A stretch of DNA of 64,000 nucleotides from Vibrio sinus. GTDB lineage: Bacteria > Pseudomonadota > Gammaproteobacteria > Enterobacterales > Vibrionaceae. The notes below the pieces were generated by a model. The model worked only from the letters and a program-made list of their open reading frames with translations. It made no database searches and had not been told where the DNA came from. Position 1 is the stretch's first letter. Every line of letters starts with the position of its first letter. A program made the translations under genes and the position numbers. Below are positions 9,944 through 19,620 of the stretch, one piece after another. The stretch covers positions 91,802-155,801 of the forward strand of contig NZ_JAMKMR010000012.1 in assembly GCF_023634645.1 (NCBI RefSeq), written 5' to 3'.

Positions 9944-10591
9944 GTGATGACCACCCTAGAAAAACAAACCAATGCTGACAAACTAATAAACGGTTATGCC
10001 AACGTTGCAGATGGTATCGCACTGTTGTTTTCAGACTATGTTGAAGTCATCATTCATGACATGGTTAGCCAACAAGTGGTGTATATCGCTAACAACCTAT
10101 CGAAAAGAAAGCTGGGGGATCCTTCAGCACTGGATGAAGTGGACTTTGATCCATCAGAGAATGTGATTGGCCCCTATGAGAAAATTAACTGGGATGGTAA
10201 ACGCATTTGCTCAACCAGCGTTGTGATTCGTGATGAAAGGTCAAAACCGATTGGTATGCTGTGTATCAATATGAATACGGCCCCCGTCGAAGAAGCAAAG
10301 GCTTTACTAGAAACCCTCTTACCAGTTAAGACGCTCATCCCGCAGCCAGAAAAGCTGTTTCATGACGATTGGCAAGAAAAAATAAACAGCTTTGTACATT
10401 CTTGGTTGTCGAATAATAGAGTGACCTTGTCAACATTGAGCCGAGCGGAAAAGAAAAAGTTGGTAGAAGCTCTATTTAATGAGGGCGCGTTTAAGGCCAA
10501 GAGTTCAGCAGATTATGTGGCCAATGTGCTTAATATGGGGCGAGCAACGGTATTTAATTATCTGCGTGAAATCCGCAATCGAGGAGCGTGA
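9944..10591 (+). CDS. YheO-like PAS/HTH transcriptional regulator
   Basis: This 215-residue cytoplasmic protein has an N-terminal YheO-like PAS domain (residues 10-125; VEVIIHDM, then IGPYEKINWDGKRICSTS) and a C-terminal helix-turn-helix (about 165-213, NMGRATVFNYLREIRNRGA). Length and order match the YheO-like/DUF2087-type regulators. A second ATG-like start overlaps (MM). It lies 50 bp after the MmyB-like regulator gene and may share its transcript. Target genes unknown. Confidence 0.8.
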   Translation: MMTTLEKQTNADKLINGYANVADGIALLFSDYVEVIIHDMVSQQVVYIANNLSKRKLGDPSALDEVDFDPSENVIGPYEKINWDGKRICSTSVVIRDERSKPIGMLCINMNTAPVEEAKALLETLLPVKTLIPQPEKLFHDDWQEKINSFVHSWLSNNRVTLSTLSRAEKKKLVEALFNEGAFKAKSSADYVANVLNMGRATVFNYLREIRNRGA

Positions 10592-10661
10592 TTTAATGAC
10601 GGTACGATTGGAAAAAGTAGCCAGTTGTTCAAAGCCAATTTTGAAGTATAGAACGCCTGAA

Positions 10662-11120
10662 TCAGGCGCTATAACACTCACTGTAACTAGGGCACTCGCT
10701 GCACGAGGCTGAAGGGCATATTGGCAAACCAGAACTTAAACAAAATTGTCGATAAAGGAATTTTTTCCATCGCATTGCATTGCCAATGTTTTTTTCCGCA
10801 AGGGTTGGAAAGTAGGTATGGAAAAGGCTCGATACCTTCTGCCTTTCCTCGAATCCCATATCAGTGTACAAGTGCGTCTTACCGCAACACGCTATGGCGA
10901 TTTTATGGGCCCAAACTTTAGCTTGGACGGATTGGTCTGAATGATTAAGCATCAGCTCCACTAAGTCATCGTAAAACTCTAAAGGGAGAGGGTTTGCGGT
11001 GATGAGTTGGCTATATCTTTTCACCTCTGTATCTGGAATAGAGTGACGTTTACCCGCCATTGCTTGAAGTTTTGAAACGTAGAAGGTTTTAGATTGGTCA
11101 ATATCCATATGAAAATCCAT
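10662..11120 (-). CDS. NifQ-like protein
   Basis: The C-terminus carries CPSASCSECPSYSEC, that is C-x4-C-x2-C-x5-C, the signature of NifQ, which passes molybdenum through an Fe-S cluster to nitrogenase cofactor assembly. The rest (residues 1-125) is helical and compatible with the family. At 152 residues it is slightly short for NifQ (about 165-180). No other nif gene is in the window, so its job is unclear. AGGAC lies about 11 nt before the ATG at 11120; an ATG four codons later is an alternative. A short palindrome (10654-10668) overlaps the stop. Confidence 0.7.
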   Translation of the reverse strand: MDFHMDIDQSKTFYVSKLQAMAGKRHSIPDTEVKRYSQLITANPLPLEFYDDLVELMLNHSDQSVQAKVWAHKIAIACCGKTHLYTDMGFEERQKVSSLFHTYFPTLAEKNIGNAMRWKKFLYRQFCLSSGLPICPSASCSECPSYSECYSA

Positions 11121-11247
11121 CTGCTATAAAAGTCCTTTTAAAATAAGTGGTTAAATTTTCCTTAGCCACAAATAATACACTAATATGATTAGATAGATAT
11201 ATCAATTTGGTATAGCAGCAAGACCATTTTTGTCGCGCTAAGACTCG

Positions 11248-11269
11248 CATCTTGAAGTGATTTAGGTAT
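11248..11269 (+). repeat. dispersed short repeat, copy 1
   Basis: CATCTTGAAGTGATTTAGGTAT matches the copy at 29429-29450 at 19 of 22 positions. Both lie between genes. See also 16705-16726. Confidence 0.45.
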
Positions 11270-11379
11270 GTAACTAAGCTGTAGAGAAACCAGTCCATTC
11301 ACAAGCTTGGTAAGGAAATACACCGTTGCTGGGGAGTAATTATTGAACTTCAATAGCTTATTGGTAAGGAGCAGAGCGA

Positions 11380-12075
11380 ATGTTTAACAAAGATGATGAT
11401 ACGGCGAGTGGTGAATACGCGATGTCTCTTGTGTCTTCTTCGAGCGAAATCGCGTTTTATGTCGCTGCTGCCAATAATGAAACTTTGCGCTGCCGCACCA
11501 AATACATCGGCGTCCACTCTCAAAACCTGTTACTACTTGAATCTCCGCCAATTTCTCCTGATAAGTTTTCCCAGTTCATTAAAAAAGGCCATCGCGTGAA
11601 AGCGTGTGCACTGTCGCAACGCGGAGAAGGTGCCAAAATCTACTTTAAAAGTGCCATTGAACATATTATGCCTTTGGGGAAAAAGAGCATTTTATTTATA
11701 TCGTTGCCTAAAGAGGCTCATATTAAATACGGAATTCGCGCTGAAGCACGGCTTGAGATAGCGTTAAATGGGGTAGTGAACCCAGAAAGTAATAGTAGCC
11801 AGTGTGAAATTAGAGACTTCTCAGGGCGAGGTTGCCAAATGTTTATTGCTCTCGACCAAGAGGAATATCAAAAAGAAGACCCAGTCGAACTCCAAATCCA
11901 AGACGATAGCCACACAGAGGACAGCATTCGTCTACAAGGTGTCATTAAAAATAAAAAACGCTCGAACCAATATTGGAAATATGGTGTGATGATTAGTGAA
12001 GAGTCTAACGAAGCGGCTCAAGACATGCTAGAGCGCCTATCGTTTGATCAAGCACTGCATCACTTCTTGCTTTGA
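11380..12075 (+). CDS. PilZ-domain protein (probable c-di-GMP effector)
   Basis: This 231-residue cytoplasmic protein has a YcgR-like N-terminal domain (about 15-105) and a PilZ domain (about 115-225). Both c-di-GMP-binding motifs are present: RxxxR in RAEAR near residue 113 and the DxSxxG motif as RDFSGRG near 147. Proteins of this layout tune flagellar motor, pili or exopolysaccharide. AAGGAG lies at 11366. No partner gene adjoins it. Confidence 0.85.
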   Translation: MFNKDDDTASGEYAMSLVSSSSEIAFYVAAANNETLRCRTKYIGVHSQNLLLLESPPISPDKFSQFIKKGHRVKACALSQRGEGAKIYFKSAIEHIMPLGKKSILFISLPKEAHIKYGIRAEARLEIALNGVVNPESNSSQCEIRDFSGRGCQMFIALDQEEYQKEDPVELQIQDDSHTEDSIRLQGVIKNKKRSNQYWKYGVMISEESNEAAQDMLERLSFDQALHHFLL

Positions 12076-12374
12076 CTGTGAATATTGGGATATTGATCTC
12101 ACTATCGATATGTAACAAGTTGATCTAAACCCTACCTTTCTGTCCTATGTTATCCAATGTAAAAGAGTCAGTATAAGCATGGTGAATATATTGAATTTAT
12201 TTGAAAATTAACAGTATGTATATTTTTTAAGTATTCTCAGATTCAATACTGAAATAGCGTTTTGACTCCTATTGCAAAGTGTGAAATTGGACTTTTGCCC
12301 TTAGTGGTAATTATTCAATGTCGTGAGTTGTTCTATTATTGAAAATACTAATAATAAAATGGAATATTAACGTC
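12076..12374. other. intergenic, about 300 bp
   Basis: AT-rich. It should contain the promoter of the Amt-chemoreceptor fusion. I see no terminator with a T-run after the PilZ gene and no clear operator. Confidence 0.45.
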
Positions 12375-14642
12375 ATGAATGGCTGCCAAAAATGGATTTC
12401 TGGTATTACTGTTCTTTTCTTCTCTTCACCTAGCATGGCAAACGACAATATTGCCCAAGTTGTAAGTAACTTAGATGTTCTTTGGGTGCTTGTTGCAACA
12501 GGACTTGTGTTCTTTATGCAAGCAGGCTTTACCATGCTTGAGTCAGGGATGATACGCGCAAAGAATAGCTACAACGTTGCCGTTAAAAACATCAGTGATT
12601 TTACCGCTGCGGTTTTATCGTTTTGGTTTGTTGGCTTTGCTCTTATGTTTGGCAGCAGCGCTGGTGGATGGCTGGGTAGCGTATTCAATTCTGGAATACA
12701 ACTGTCAGAGCCTATGGATTACGCTTTCTTTATATTCCAGGCCACATTTGTGGGTACGGCGGCAACGATCGTAGCGGGAGCTGTAGCTGAACGAATGAAG
12801 TTCAATGCGTACCTGATTATCTCTGTGGTGATCAGTACCGTTATTTATCCAATAAGTGGGCACTGGATATGGGGCAGTGCTTTACTAGGTGGAGATCCTG
12901 GCTGGCTTGAAGCAAAAGGCTTCATGGACTTTGCTGGCTCAACGGTCGTGCACTCTGTGGGGGGATGGGTTGCGTTAGCCGGAGTCATTGTATTAGGTGC
13001 GAGAAAGGGCCGATTTGATGAGAATGGTGAGCCTCAGGATATTCCGGGTCATAATTTACTCGTGGCCACGCTCGGCGTATTCATATTGTGGTTCGGCTGG
13101 TTTGGATTTAACGGTGGAAGTACGTTAACCGCAGATGGTTCCATCGCGAAAATTATTGTTAACACGGTATTAAGTGGCTGCGCTGGTGGATTAACCGCAC
13201 TGTTTATTTCAGGCGTATTTAACCAAGGCTTGATTCGAGTGGAGCACGCGTTAAACGGTATTTTAGCGGGGCTAGTGGCGATAACCGCTGGGTGCGCTTT
13301 TGTTGAGCCAAATAGCGCTATTCTCATTGGTATTATAGGTGCGGCGATTGTTTATTCTGCCGAAGTAATTTTACTGCGCAACTTTAAACTGGATGACCCG
13401 GTCGGCGCGATTGCGGTCCATGGCGTTGGTGGCATTTGGGGTACGATTGCGATTGCATTTTTTGCCGCCGAATCGAGCTTGGCGGCAGGCAGTCGTATCG
13501 ACCAATTTTTCGTCCAATTGACCGGAGTCGTGAGCGTGTTTATCTGGGCATTTGGTATGGGGTTGTTGAGTTTTTACATTTTGCGTCTTTTCCACGACTT
13601 ACGTGTATCGGACGAAGAAGAAGATCAAGGCCTTAATGTTGTTGAACATGGTGCGAAAACCGTATGGCTAGACACCATGAGAACCATGCAAAAAATCGTG
13701 TCTACTGGGGATTTACGCTCAAGAGCTGAAGTGGAGTTGGCGACGGAGGCCGGAGAAACAGCAATTTCGTTTAACCACTTGCTCGATCGCTTTCATCACA
13801 GCATCTCGCTGATGTCTAAGTCCTGTAGCGCTCTCCAAAATGATACACAACAGCTTGATCAAGTAGTGAACACCACCAAGAAGCAAACCAGCCAACAAAC
13901 GGACTCAGTAAGAGATATTTCAGGACTGGTAACTAGAATACTCGACTCGGCAAAGTCTATCAGTGAAAGCTCTGCAGAGAACTCGTCAAAAGCAAGCAGC
14001 GCTTCAGAAAAAGTGAACAGCAGCGTGGGACAAATTAAGAGATTATCGCACTCGATAGAGCGGTTATCCGAAGATTTAGATACGGCTTCACAGCGGGCGT
14101 TACAGGTATCGGAGAAAACCAACAGCATTAATGAAATATTAGTCCTAGTACAGCAGATAGCGGAGCAGACAAACTTATTGGCTCTCAACGCTGCAATTGA
14201 ATCCGCCCGGGCAGGAGAATTAGGCAGGGGGTTTGCTGTGGTGGCCGATGAGGTCAGAAATTTGGCCCAACGTACTCAAGATGCGACATCCAATATCCAA
14301 GGACAAATAGAGCAGCTGCAAAGTTTGGCTGGTGAATCGTCGAAAGAATTGCTTTCCTACTCCAAGCAGATGACGGAGAGCTGTGAAGATTCTCGTGGTG
14401 CAATGGAGTCTTTATACTCTATGATTGATGCCATAGATAGCATCACCGAGCTAAATAAAGAAGTGGAAAGTGCCAGTCGAAACCAGAGTACTCTTTCCAA
14501 CCAAGCCAATGAAATTCTCGAAAGTATTCAGAACAACGTAGAAGAAAATGTGCGTTCAACCGAGCAGTTGGGGAGCGTGTCTGAGTCGCTGAAATTAGAT
14601 TTTGATCGTTTTAGCAGTAACGTATCGAAATACCGAATTTAG
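12375..14642 (+). CDS. Amt ammonium channel-HAMP-chemoreceptor fusion
   Basis: From the ATG at 12375 the protein has 755 residues; a TTG at 12339 is a less likely start because it would extend the signal peptide. A signal peptide (SPSMA) is followed by an Amt channel (about 25-410). The channel keeps the twin pore histidines in [10 protein letters not shown] and [10 protein letters not shown] and the gating Phe segments in [11 protein letters not shown] and [14 protein letters not shown]-like linker (about 435-485) leads to a methyl-accepting signalling domain (about 490-755) with the hairpin tip [18 protein letters not shown]. The likely role is sensing external ammonium or flux and signalling to CheA/CheW. 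No other chemotaxis gene is near. Confidence 0.9.
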   Translation: MNGCQKWISGITVLFFSSPSMANDNIAQVVSNLDVLWVLVATGLVFFMQAGFTMLESGMIRAKNSYNVAVKNISDFTAAVLSFWFVGFALMFGSSAGGWLGSVFNSGIQLSEPMDYAFFIFQATFVGTAATIVAGAVAERMKFNAYLIISVVISTVIYPISGHWIWGSALLGGDPGWLEAKGFMDFAGSTVVHSVGGWVALAGVIVLGARKGRFDENGEPQDIPGHNLLVATLGVFILWFGWFGFNGGSTLTADGSIAKIIVNTVLSGCAGGLTALFISGVFNQGLIRVEHALNGILAGLVAITAGCAFVEPNSAILIGIIGAAIVYSAEVILLRNFKLDDPVGAIAVHGVGGIWGTIAIAFFAAESSLAAGSRIDQFFVQLTGVVSVFIWAFGMGLLSFYILRLFHDLRVSDEEEDQGLNVVEHGAKTVWLDTMRTMQKIVSTGDLRSRAEVELATEAGETAISFNHLLDRFHHSISLMSKSCSALQNDTQQLDQVVNTTKKQTSQQTDSVRDISGLVTRILDSAKSISESSAENSSKASSASEKVNSSVGQIKRLSHSIERLSEDLDTASQRALQVSEKTNSINEILVLVQQIAEQTNLLALNAAIESARAGELGRGFAVVADEVRNLAQRTQDATSNIQGQIEQLQSLAGESSKELLSYSKQMTESCEDSRGAMESLYSMIDAIDSITELNKEVESASRNQSTLSNQANEILESIQNNVEENVRSTEQLGSVSESLKLDFDRFSSNVSKYRI

Positions 14643-14660
14643 ATGTCATCTTTAACATCG

Positions 14661-14683
14661 CTTCCCCCGTTAGCCGGGGGAAG
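14661..14683. terminator. hairpin after the Amt-MCP gene
   Basis: CTTCCCCC (14661-14668) pairs with GGGGGAAG (14676-14683) around a 7-nt loop. It sits 18 bp after the stop of the Amt fusion and before the convergent permease stop at 14738. No T-run follows on either strand, so termination is plausible but not certain. Confidence 0.45.
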
Positions 14684-14737
14684 GTGAAGGCAAAGCATGC
14701 CCGGACCATATCTTGAAGTTTGGATATGCTAGCGAGG

Positions 14738-16327
14738 TTATTTAGTGGCCACTGCGTCTTCAGAGAACGTCTTAACATAGTGCTGTGTGTCGGCGTTGGG
14801 TAGCCTAAAACGCATAGCAAGCATCATGATGGCAGCGCAGAAAATACCAATGATGACAAAGTCCCAACCGAACGGCAGCAGGTGGTGGCCTGTGCCGAAA
14901 TTGCCCACGTAAGAAAGCACAGTTAAGCCGATAAAATATGGCCACATCCACGTCGACTCTTTCCAATCTATTTTGAATGAACGGCCGCGCTCACTAAAAC
15001 AGTGGTAACCGAAAAAGACAACCAAACCAATGGCTAACGCAATGCTGATTTTTGATACGGTTTCCCAGCCGCTCCAGTACGACATCAAGGTCGCGATGTA
15101 AAACGCAAGCCAAGACCAGACTGGGGTGAACGGCAGCTTAAATGGGCGCTCTATATCTGGCATTTGTCTGCGTAGTGCAAGCAGCGCGATAGGGGCGATG
15201 GCATAAGTTAATGACATGAGCGATGATAAAAACCCAACCATTTTATCCCAACCCGGTAGGGGCGCGAACATCAGCATGCCGACAACAAAGTTCACCAAAA
15301 TCGCAATCATTGGGTTCCCTTGTGCGGTAATACGCTGCAATGCCAAGGGCAGGTAGCCATTTTTACTCATACCGAAAAGCGAACGGCTTGAGCTGCTGCA
15401 ATACATCAACCCTGATGCAAGTGGCCCGGCGAGCGCACCAATATATAGTAGGGGCAACAACGCAACGAGGTGGTCTTGTTGCAAAATGGAAGCTAATGGG
15501 CTCATAGCGCCACTCAGATCCAGATGATGCCAGCCGTTGGCTAAGTTCTGCTCGTTCATTGAGCCGAGAAATGCAGCTTGTAAGAGTAGAAAAACCACAA
15601 GGCAAATGACGATGGAGCCAATAATCGCAAACGGCAACGCTTTGGCTGGGTTTTTGGCTTCGCCTGCCAGCTCTGCGGCTTGCTTAAAGCCTGTAAAAGC
15701 AAACACAATTCCACCCGTCGTAATAGCGGCAAAGACACCGTGCATACCATAAGGGGCAAAGCCTCCCGCTTCTTTATGGACGAAATGAGCTGGTTGGTGG
15801 AAATAGGCCAACACCACGAGGGATAAGATAATAGGGATAAGAAGCTTGAGATAGGTTAATGCGCTGTTGGCTCGAATTAACCATTGTAGCGAATACGTAT
15901 TGATGGCGCTGACTGCAAGCATTAACCCCGTAGCCACAATATACCCCTCAGAAGTTAATGCCCCTTGTGAGTGAGTTAGGTTGGGAAAGTAAAAAGCGAT
16001 GTATTGGACAACCGCTTGAACCTCTGTTGGCGTGAGGGCCATGTAGGAGAGCCAAATTATCCACGAGAAAACAAAGCTAACGAGCGTTCCGTGACTAAGT
16101 AGGGGGATTCGTGTGCTGGAACCTGTGACAGGGAAAGCGGTGCATAACTCTGCGAAGACAAAAGCAATCACGACAGAAGTGATACCACCGATGACCCAAG
16201 CTAATATGGCGGCAGGGCCTGCCAATTGGGAGGTAAAGTACGCGCTAAACAACCAGCCAGAGCCCAAAATGGCACTGACTGAAGAAAAGAGTAAAGCTAT
16301 GGGGGAGATACTACGTTTTATTCTCAC
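14738..16327 (-). CDS. APC-family amino acid permease
   Basis: This 529-residue inner-membrane protein has about 12-14 hydrophobic segments. It opens with the APC signature region (ISPIALLFSSVSAILGSGWL in TM1) and contains GFKQAAELAGEAKNP after TM6, the loop conserved in proton-coupled amino-acid symporters. Length and sequence recall aspartate/glutamate-type permeases such as B. subtilis YveA, but substrate cannot be fixed from sequence. It stands alone, converging on the Amt fusion. Confidence 0.85.
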   Translation of the reverse strand: MRIKRSISPIALLFSSVSAILGSGWLFSAYFTSQLAGPAAILAWVIGGITSVVIAFVFAELCTAFPVTGSSTRIPLLSHGTLVSFVFSWIIWLSYMALTPTEVQAVVQYIAFYFPNLTHSQGALTSEGYIVATGLMLAVSAINTYSLQWLIRANSALTYLKLLIPIILSLVVLAYFHQPAHFVHKEAGGFAPYGMHGVFAAITTGGIVFAFTGFKQAAELAGEAKNPAKALPFAIIGSIVICLVVFLLLQAAFLGSMNEQNLANGWHHLDLSGAMSPLASILQQDHLVALLPLLYIGALAGPLASGLMYCSSSSRSLFGMSKNGYLPLALQRITAQGNPMIAILVNFVVGMLMFAPLPGWDKMVGFLSSLMSLTYAIAPIALLALRRQMPDIERPFKLPFTPVWSWLAFYIATLMSYWSGWETVSKISIALAIGLVVFFGYHCFSERGRSFKIDWKESTWMWPYFIGLTVLSYVGNFGTGHHLLPFGWDFVIIGIFCAAIMMLAMRFRLPNADTQHYVKTFSEDAVATK

Positions 16328-16730
16328 ACTAGGACCTACTGAGCTTAATAAATTTATTAAAATAAATATTTATAATGTAAGGGAAATTTAAATCTCACTG
16401 GGATTGATGCTTATAAAGAAAAATGGCTAGAAAATTCATCATTCCTATAAATAACTATCCTATTTTTTAATATAAAATACCCATATTTAGTTATTGGATT
16501 GTGTAAAAGCGCTTGGATGATACACGCTAACTTTTTACGTATCTAGTATGGTATGTTCCTTAATTAATGGTATTAATGCAGGACAATATGCTATTTAAAA
16601 ATAATAAGATGGTATACTTTAGTATTATTGTTAAAATTGTTAGATGTATATCACAAAGAATTGCGCCAACTATAGATATACCATCTAGAGAAAATAATTT
16701 TGATATACTCAAGTTACTTCGAGGTGTATT
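16328..16730. other. intergenic, about 400 bp
   Basis: AT-rich, between the permease start and the aminotransferase terminator. It carries the permease promoter and one degenerate copy of the dispersed repeat (16705-16726). The plus-strand frame at 16567-16920 runs into the antisense of the aminotransferase and is not a credible gene. Confidence 0.5.
16705..16726 (-). repeat. dispersed short repeat, degenerate copy
   Basis: On the minus strand it reads CACCTCGAAGTAACTTGAGTAT, sharing the CGAAGTAACTTGAGTAT core with the repeat copies at 11248 and 29429 (about 15-16 of 22). Confidence 0.35.
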
Positions 16731-16759
16731 AAAGAGAAAGCTCCGTAGAAGAAGCTTTC
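16731..16759 (-). terminator. terminator of the aminotransferase gene
   Basis: On the minus strand GAAAGCT (16759-16753) pairs with AGCTTTC (16742-16736) and is followed by TCTTTAAT. It lies 18 bp past the aminotransferase stop. Confidence 0.55.
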
Positions 16760-16776
16760 GGTGGTGTGGGGCATTT

Positions 16777-17898
16777 TTACGACCGGTCGGCGAGGAATTC
16801 CGATACCTTTTGCAGGCCAGTTTTGAGCACATCGGTATTGTTTGCGTATCCAATTCTTACATATCCTTCGATATCCAGTGCACTTCCTGGTGTAAACATC
16901 ACGCCTTTTTCTTCGAGTAGCTTGATACATAAATCCTTGGACGGGATATCGAGATCGTATTTGAGCAAAGCCGTTGTACCTGATTGAGGCTTAGTGTAGG
17001 AGATTAAGGGTTCCTGATTTACCCAATTATCAAGTATCGCTCGGTTTGTTTTACAGATTTCTCGGTTACGTTTTAATAGCGGTTCTTTGCATTCTAGGGC
17101 AATGCTTGCGAAGTGATCGTCTAGCATACCGACGCTGATGGTGTTGTAGTCCCGATGAATGGTGATCTTCTCTATCAATTGAGTTGGCGCTGCGATCCAA
17201 CCTAAGCGTAACCCCGCCAAAGAAAAAGTTTTGGACATGCTGCTGGTCGCAATGCCTTTTTCATATATATCTGCAATAGATGCGGTAAAGCCATCTCCGT
17301 GGACGTCAGTGCCTCTATACACCTCGTCACAAAGGATATAAGCGTCGCATGAGCGTGCGACTTCCACTATTTTTTGCAAATATGCTTCATCCATCAATGA
17401 GCCTGTTGGATTATTTGGGTTGTTGAGCGCGATGAGCTTGGTGTTGTGCTTTATCAGCCCTTTCAACTCATTTATGTCAGGTAGGAACGCATTCTCTTCT
17501 CTCAGCGGTAATATTTGCACATCTGCGCCAAAACTTTCAGGAATGGAGTAGTGCTGCTGATAGGTGGGCAAGACAGAAATGACGTGATCGCCAGGCTCAA
17601 CAAGTGTTGCGTACACTAAGGCATTACCACCAATAGCCCCATGAGTAACGAGAATGTTATGGATACCTTGGCTATGGTAGAGCTGGCAGATGTTACCTCT
17701 TAACCGTTGTGAGCCTTCAATCGCCCCATAGGTGAGTTTCATTGGTAGCAATTCATCTAAAATTGTTTGTCGCTTTCCTGACATATCTAATAGTTGCTCG
17801 ACGGTGAGCGACTCTACGCAGGTTTCTGCGAGGTTATACTGACAAGTATTTTCATACTCGTTCATCCAGATTTCTACACCAAACTTTTCAATTTTCAT
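16777..17898 (-). CDS. PLP-dependent aminotransferase, class I fold
   Basis: This 373-residue fold-type-I enzyme has its Schiff-base lysine in SSMSKTFSLAGLRLGW (Lys223), the PLP-ring Asp and phosphate Tyr in CDEVYRG (Asp191, Tyr194), NNPNNPTG near 159 and the substrate carboxylate Arg in YVRIGYA near the C-terminus. The THGAIGGNALVYATLVEPGD region recalls capreomycidine-synthase-like aminotransferases, but I would not name a substrate. AAAGGA lies 8 nt before the ATG. It diverges from the YjiH-like/dehydrogenase pair (18165-20499), which may share its pathway. Confidence 0.8.
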   Translation of the reverse strand: MKIEKFGVEIWMNEYENTCQYNLAETCVESLTVEQLLDMSGKRQTILDELLPMKLTYGAIEGSQRLRGNICQLYHSQGIHNILVTHGAIGGNALVYATLVEPGDHVISVLPTYQQHYSIPESFGADVQILPLREENAFLPDINELKGLIKHNTKLIALNNPNNPTGSLMDEAYLQKIVEVARSCDAYILCDEVYRGTDVHGDGFTASIADIYEKGIATSSMSKTFSLAGLRLGWIAAPTQLIEKITIHRDYNTISVGMLDDHFASIALECKEPLLKRNREICKTNRAILDNWVNQEPLISYTKPQSGTTALLKYDLDIPSKDLCIKLLEEKGVMFTPGSALDIEGYVRIGYANNTDVLKTGLQKVSEFLADRS

Positions 17899-18164
17899 TG
17901 GTTATTTCCTTTAACATCTATTGAGAGCCTAACAAGGACCATATCACTCGCGCGGATTAGCGTGGTCAAGCGTATGATTGTTAAAACAACGAAATCGTTA
18001 ACGAAATTCCTGGCTTCATCATACAATAACTTATACTGTTTTATATATTCTATACTATATTGTTTTGTGGACTGTTTTGTTCCACATATGTTCACACTTT
18101 CTTTTATAGTGCCTTTCTTAACTGTATGGTTTTTATATATTAGCCTCCCGCACATGGAGGTAGC

Positions 18165-19473
18165 ATGAATCAACTAGTCAAACCTAACCAATCACTATTT
18201 ACTAACTTTTGTAGGCTGCTTGGATTAAGTAGCGTCGGGATTTTTGTTTTTTTTTGTCCCAATATCGATTAATAACAATCAAAGTATCCCGTTAGATCAT
18301 CTAGTAAGTTGGTTTAGACAAGGGTTGGGAGAAGGCGCTTCATGGTACGCATTATTCATGATTCTCGCTGGCGCGGTGTATCCAATTGTCACGGGGAATT
18401 GGCGAAATAGCCGAACAGAAAAAGTATTTCTTCTCTTAAAATGGTTCGGTGTTGTTGCTGCAGTTCTCGCTATAACAAAATCTGGCCCTGCGTTTTTACA
18501 ATCACCTGATATGCTTCCATTTTTATTTGAAAAACTCGTGATACCGGTTGGCTTAATTGTCCCAATTGGATCTGTGTTTCTTGTATTTCTAGTGAGTTAT
18601 GGGCTTTTGGAGATCGTAGGGGTTCTTCTACAAAGGGTAATGCGCCCCATCTGGCGGACACCTGGGCGATCAGCAATAGATGCAGTAGCTTCATTTGTTG
18701 GCAGTTACTCTATTGGCCTACTCATTACAAATCGCGTATACCTTACCGGCTACTACTCACCTCGAGAAGCGGCCATCATTGCAACTGGTTTTTCAACGGT
18801 ATCAGCAACCTTTATGCTAATAGTGGCTAAAACGCTCAACCTGATGGAGTTTTGGAATATTTACTTTTGGGTCACGCTTTGCATTACTTTCATTGTAACA
18901 GCCATTACTGCACGTCTACCTCCTCTTTGCAATATCACTAACGAGACAGCATACGTCGAAGAAAAAATTGAGAGTGGTAACCGAATAAAAACGGCCCTAT
19001 GTAAAGGCGTTGAAGCTGCTGGGAAAGCGCCTTCGGTGAGAGGGAACATACTCGACAGTCTCAAGGATGGTTTAATTATGACGATTAGCATCTTACCGAC
19101 AATCATGTCAGTTGGGATCATTGGACTACTTGCAGCGAAGTTCACCCCCATCTTCGACTGGATTGGTTATTTATTCTACCCAATAACTCGTGTTTGGGGC
19201 TTAGAGCACAGTATGGAATTAGCGCGTGCCAGTGCAGCAGGTTTAGCTGAAATGTTTTTGCCAGCTTTATTGATGAAAGATACAGACATCGTTGCCAGGT
19301 TTTCTACTGGGGTTGTTTGCGTATCGTCTATTCTGTTTTTCTCTGCATCAATACCTTGTATTTTATCAACGAAAATACCTTTAAAGGTAAGCCAACTTGT
19401 ACTCGTTTGGTTTATCCGGACGTTCTTGAGCCTAGCACTTGCAATACCAATAGCAATATTACTTTTTAAATAA
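18165..19473 (+). pseudogene. YjiH-like nucleoside-recognition membrane protein, frameshifted in a T9 run
   Basis: The ATG at 18165 follows GGAGG (18156-18160) and opens a frame (MNQLVKPNQ, then SSVGIFVFF) that stops soon after a run of nine T at 18247-18255. Removing one T joins this frame directly to the long frame VPISINNNQ, which runs to 19473 and gives a continuous protein of about 435 residues. YjiH-family proteins have Gate-domain membrane segments, and VPIS follows the first TM as expected. The downstream frame alone has only a TTG start inside the T-run with no ribosome site. It could be a real mutation, phase variation, slippage or a sequencing error. Confidence 0.75.
18247..18255 (+). 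other. homopolymer T9 at the frameshift point
   Basis: Nine consecutive T, immediately after the G of codon 28. Eight would restore the YjiH-like frame. Runs of this length are prone to slippage in replication and to base-calling error. Confidence 0.8.
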
Positions 19474-19620
19474 CGGAATAGTTTCGAATAACCGCTTATG
19501 CCCAAGCCACATCGCTTTGAATCTTTGCTGAAACGAATTACTATGCTTTGTCATATGTGGGGTAGGTGCTCTACCTGCCGGGTCAGCGATTAAGCGAGAT
19601 GTAAAGCGAGGCAAGTTGAA

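Noticed and set aside
16567..16920. 117-residue plus-strand frame
   Set aside because: No ribosome site, and its second half is antisense to the well-supported aminotransferase.
18244..19473. YjiH-like protein as an intact gene starting at the TTG in the T-run
   Set aside because: The TTG lies inside the homopolymer with no ribosome site, while a strong site and matching N-terminus exist in the other frame upstream.
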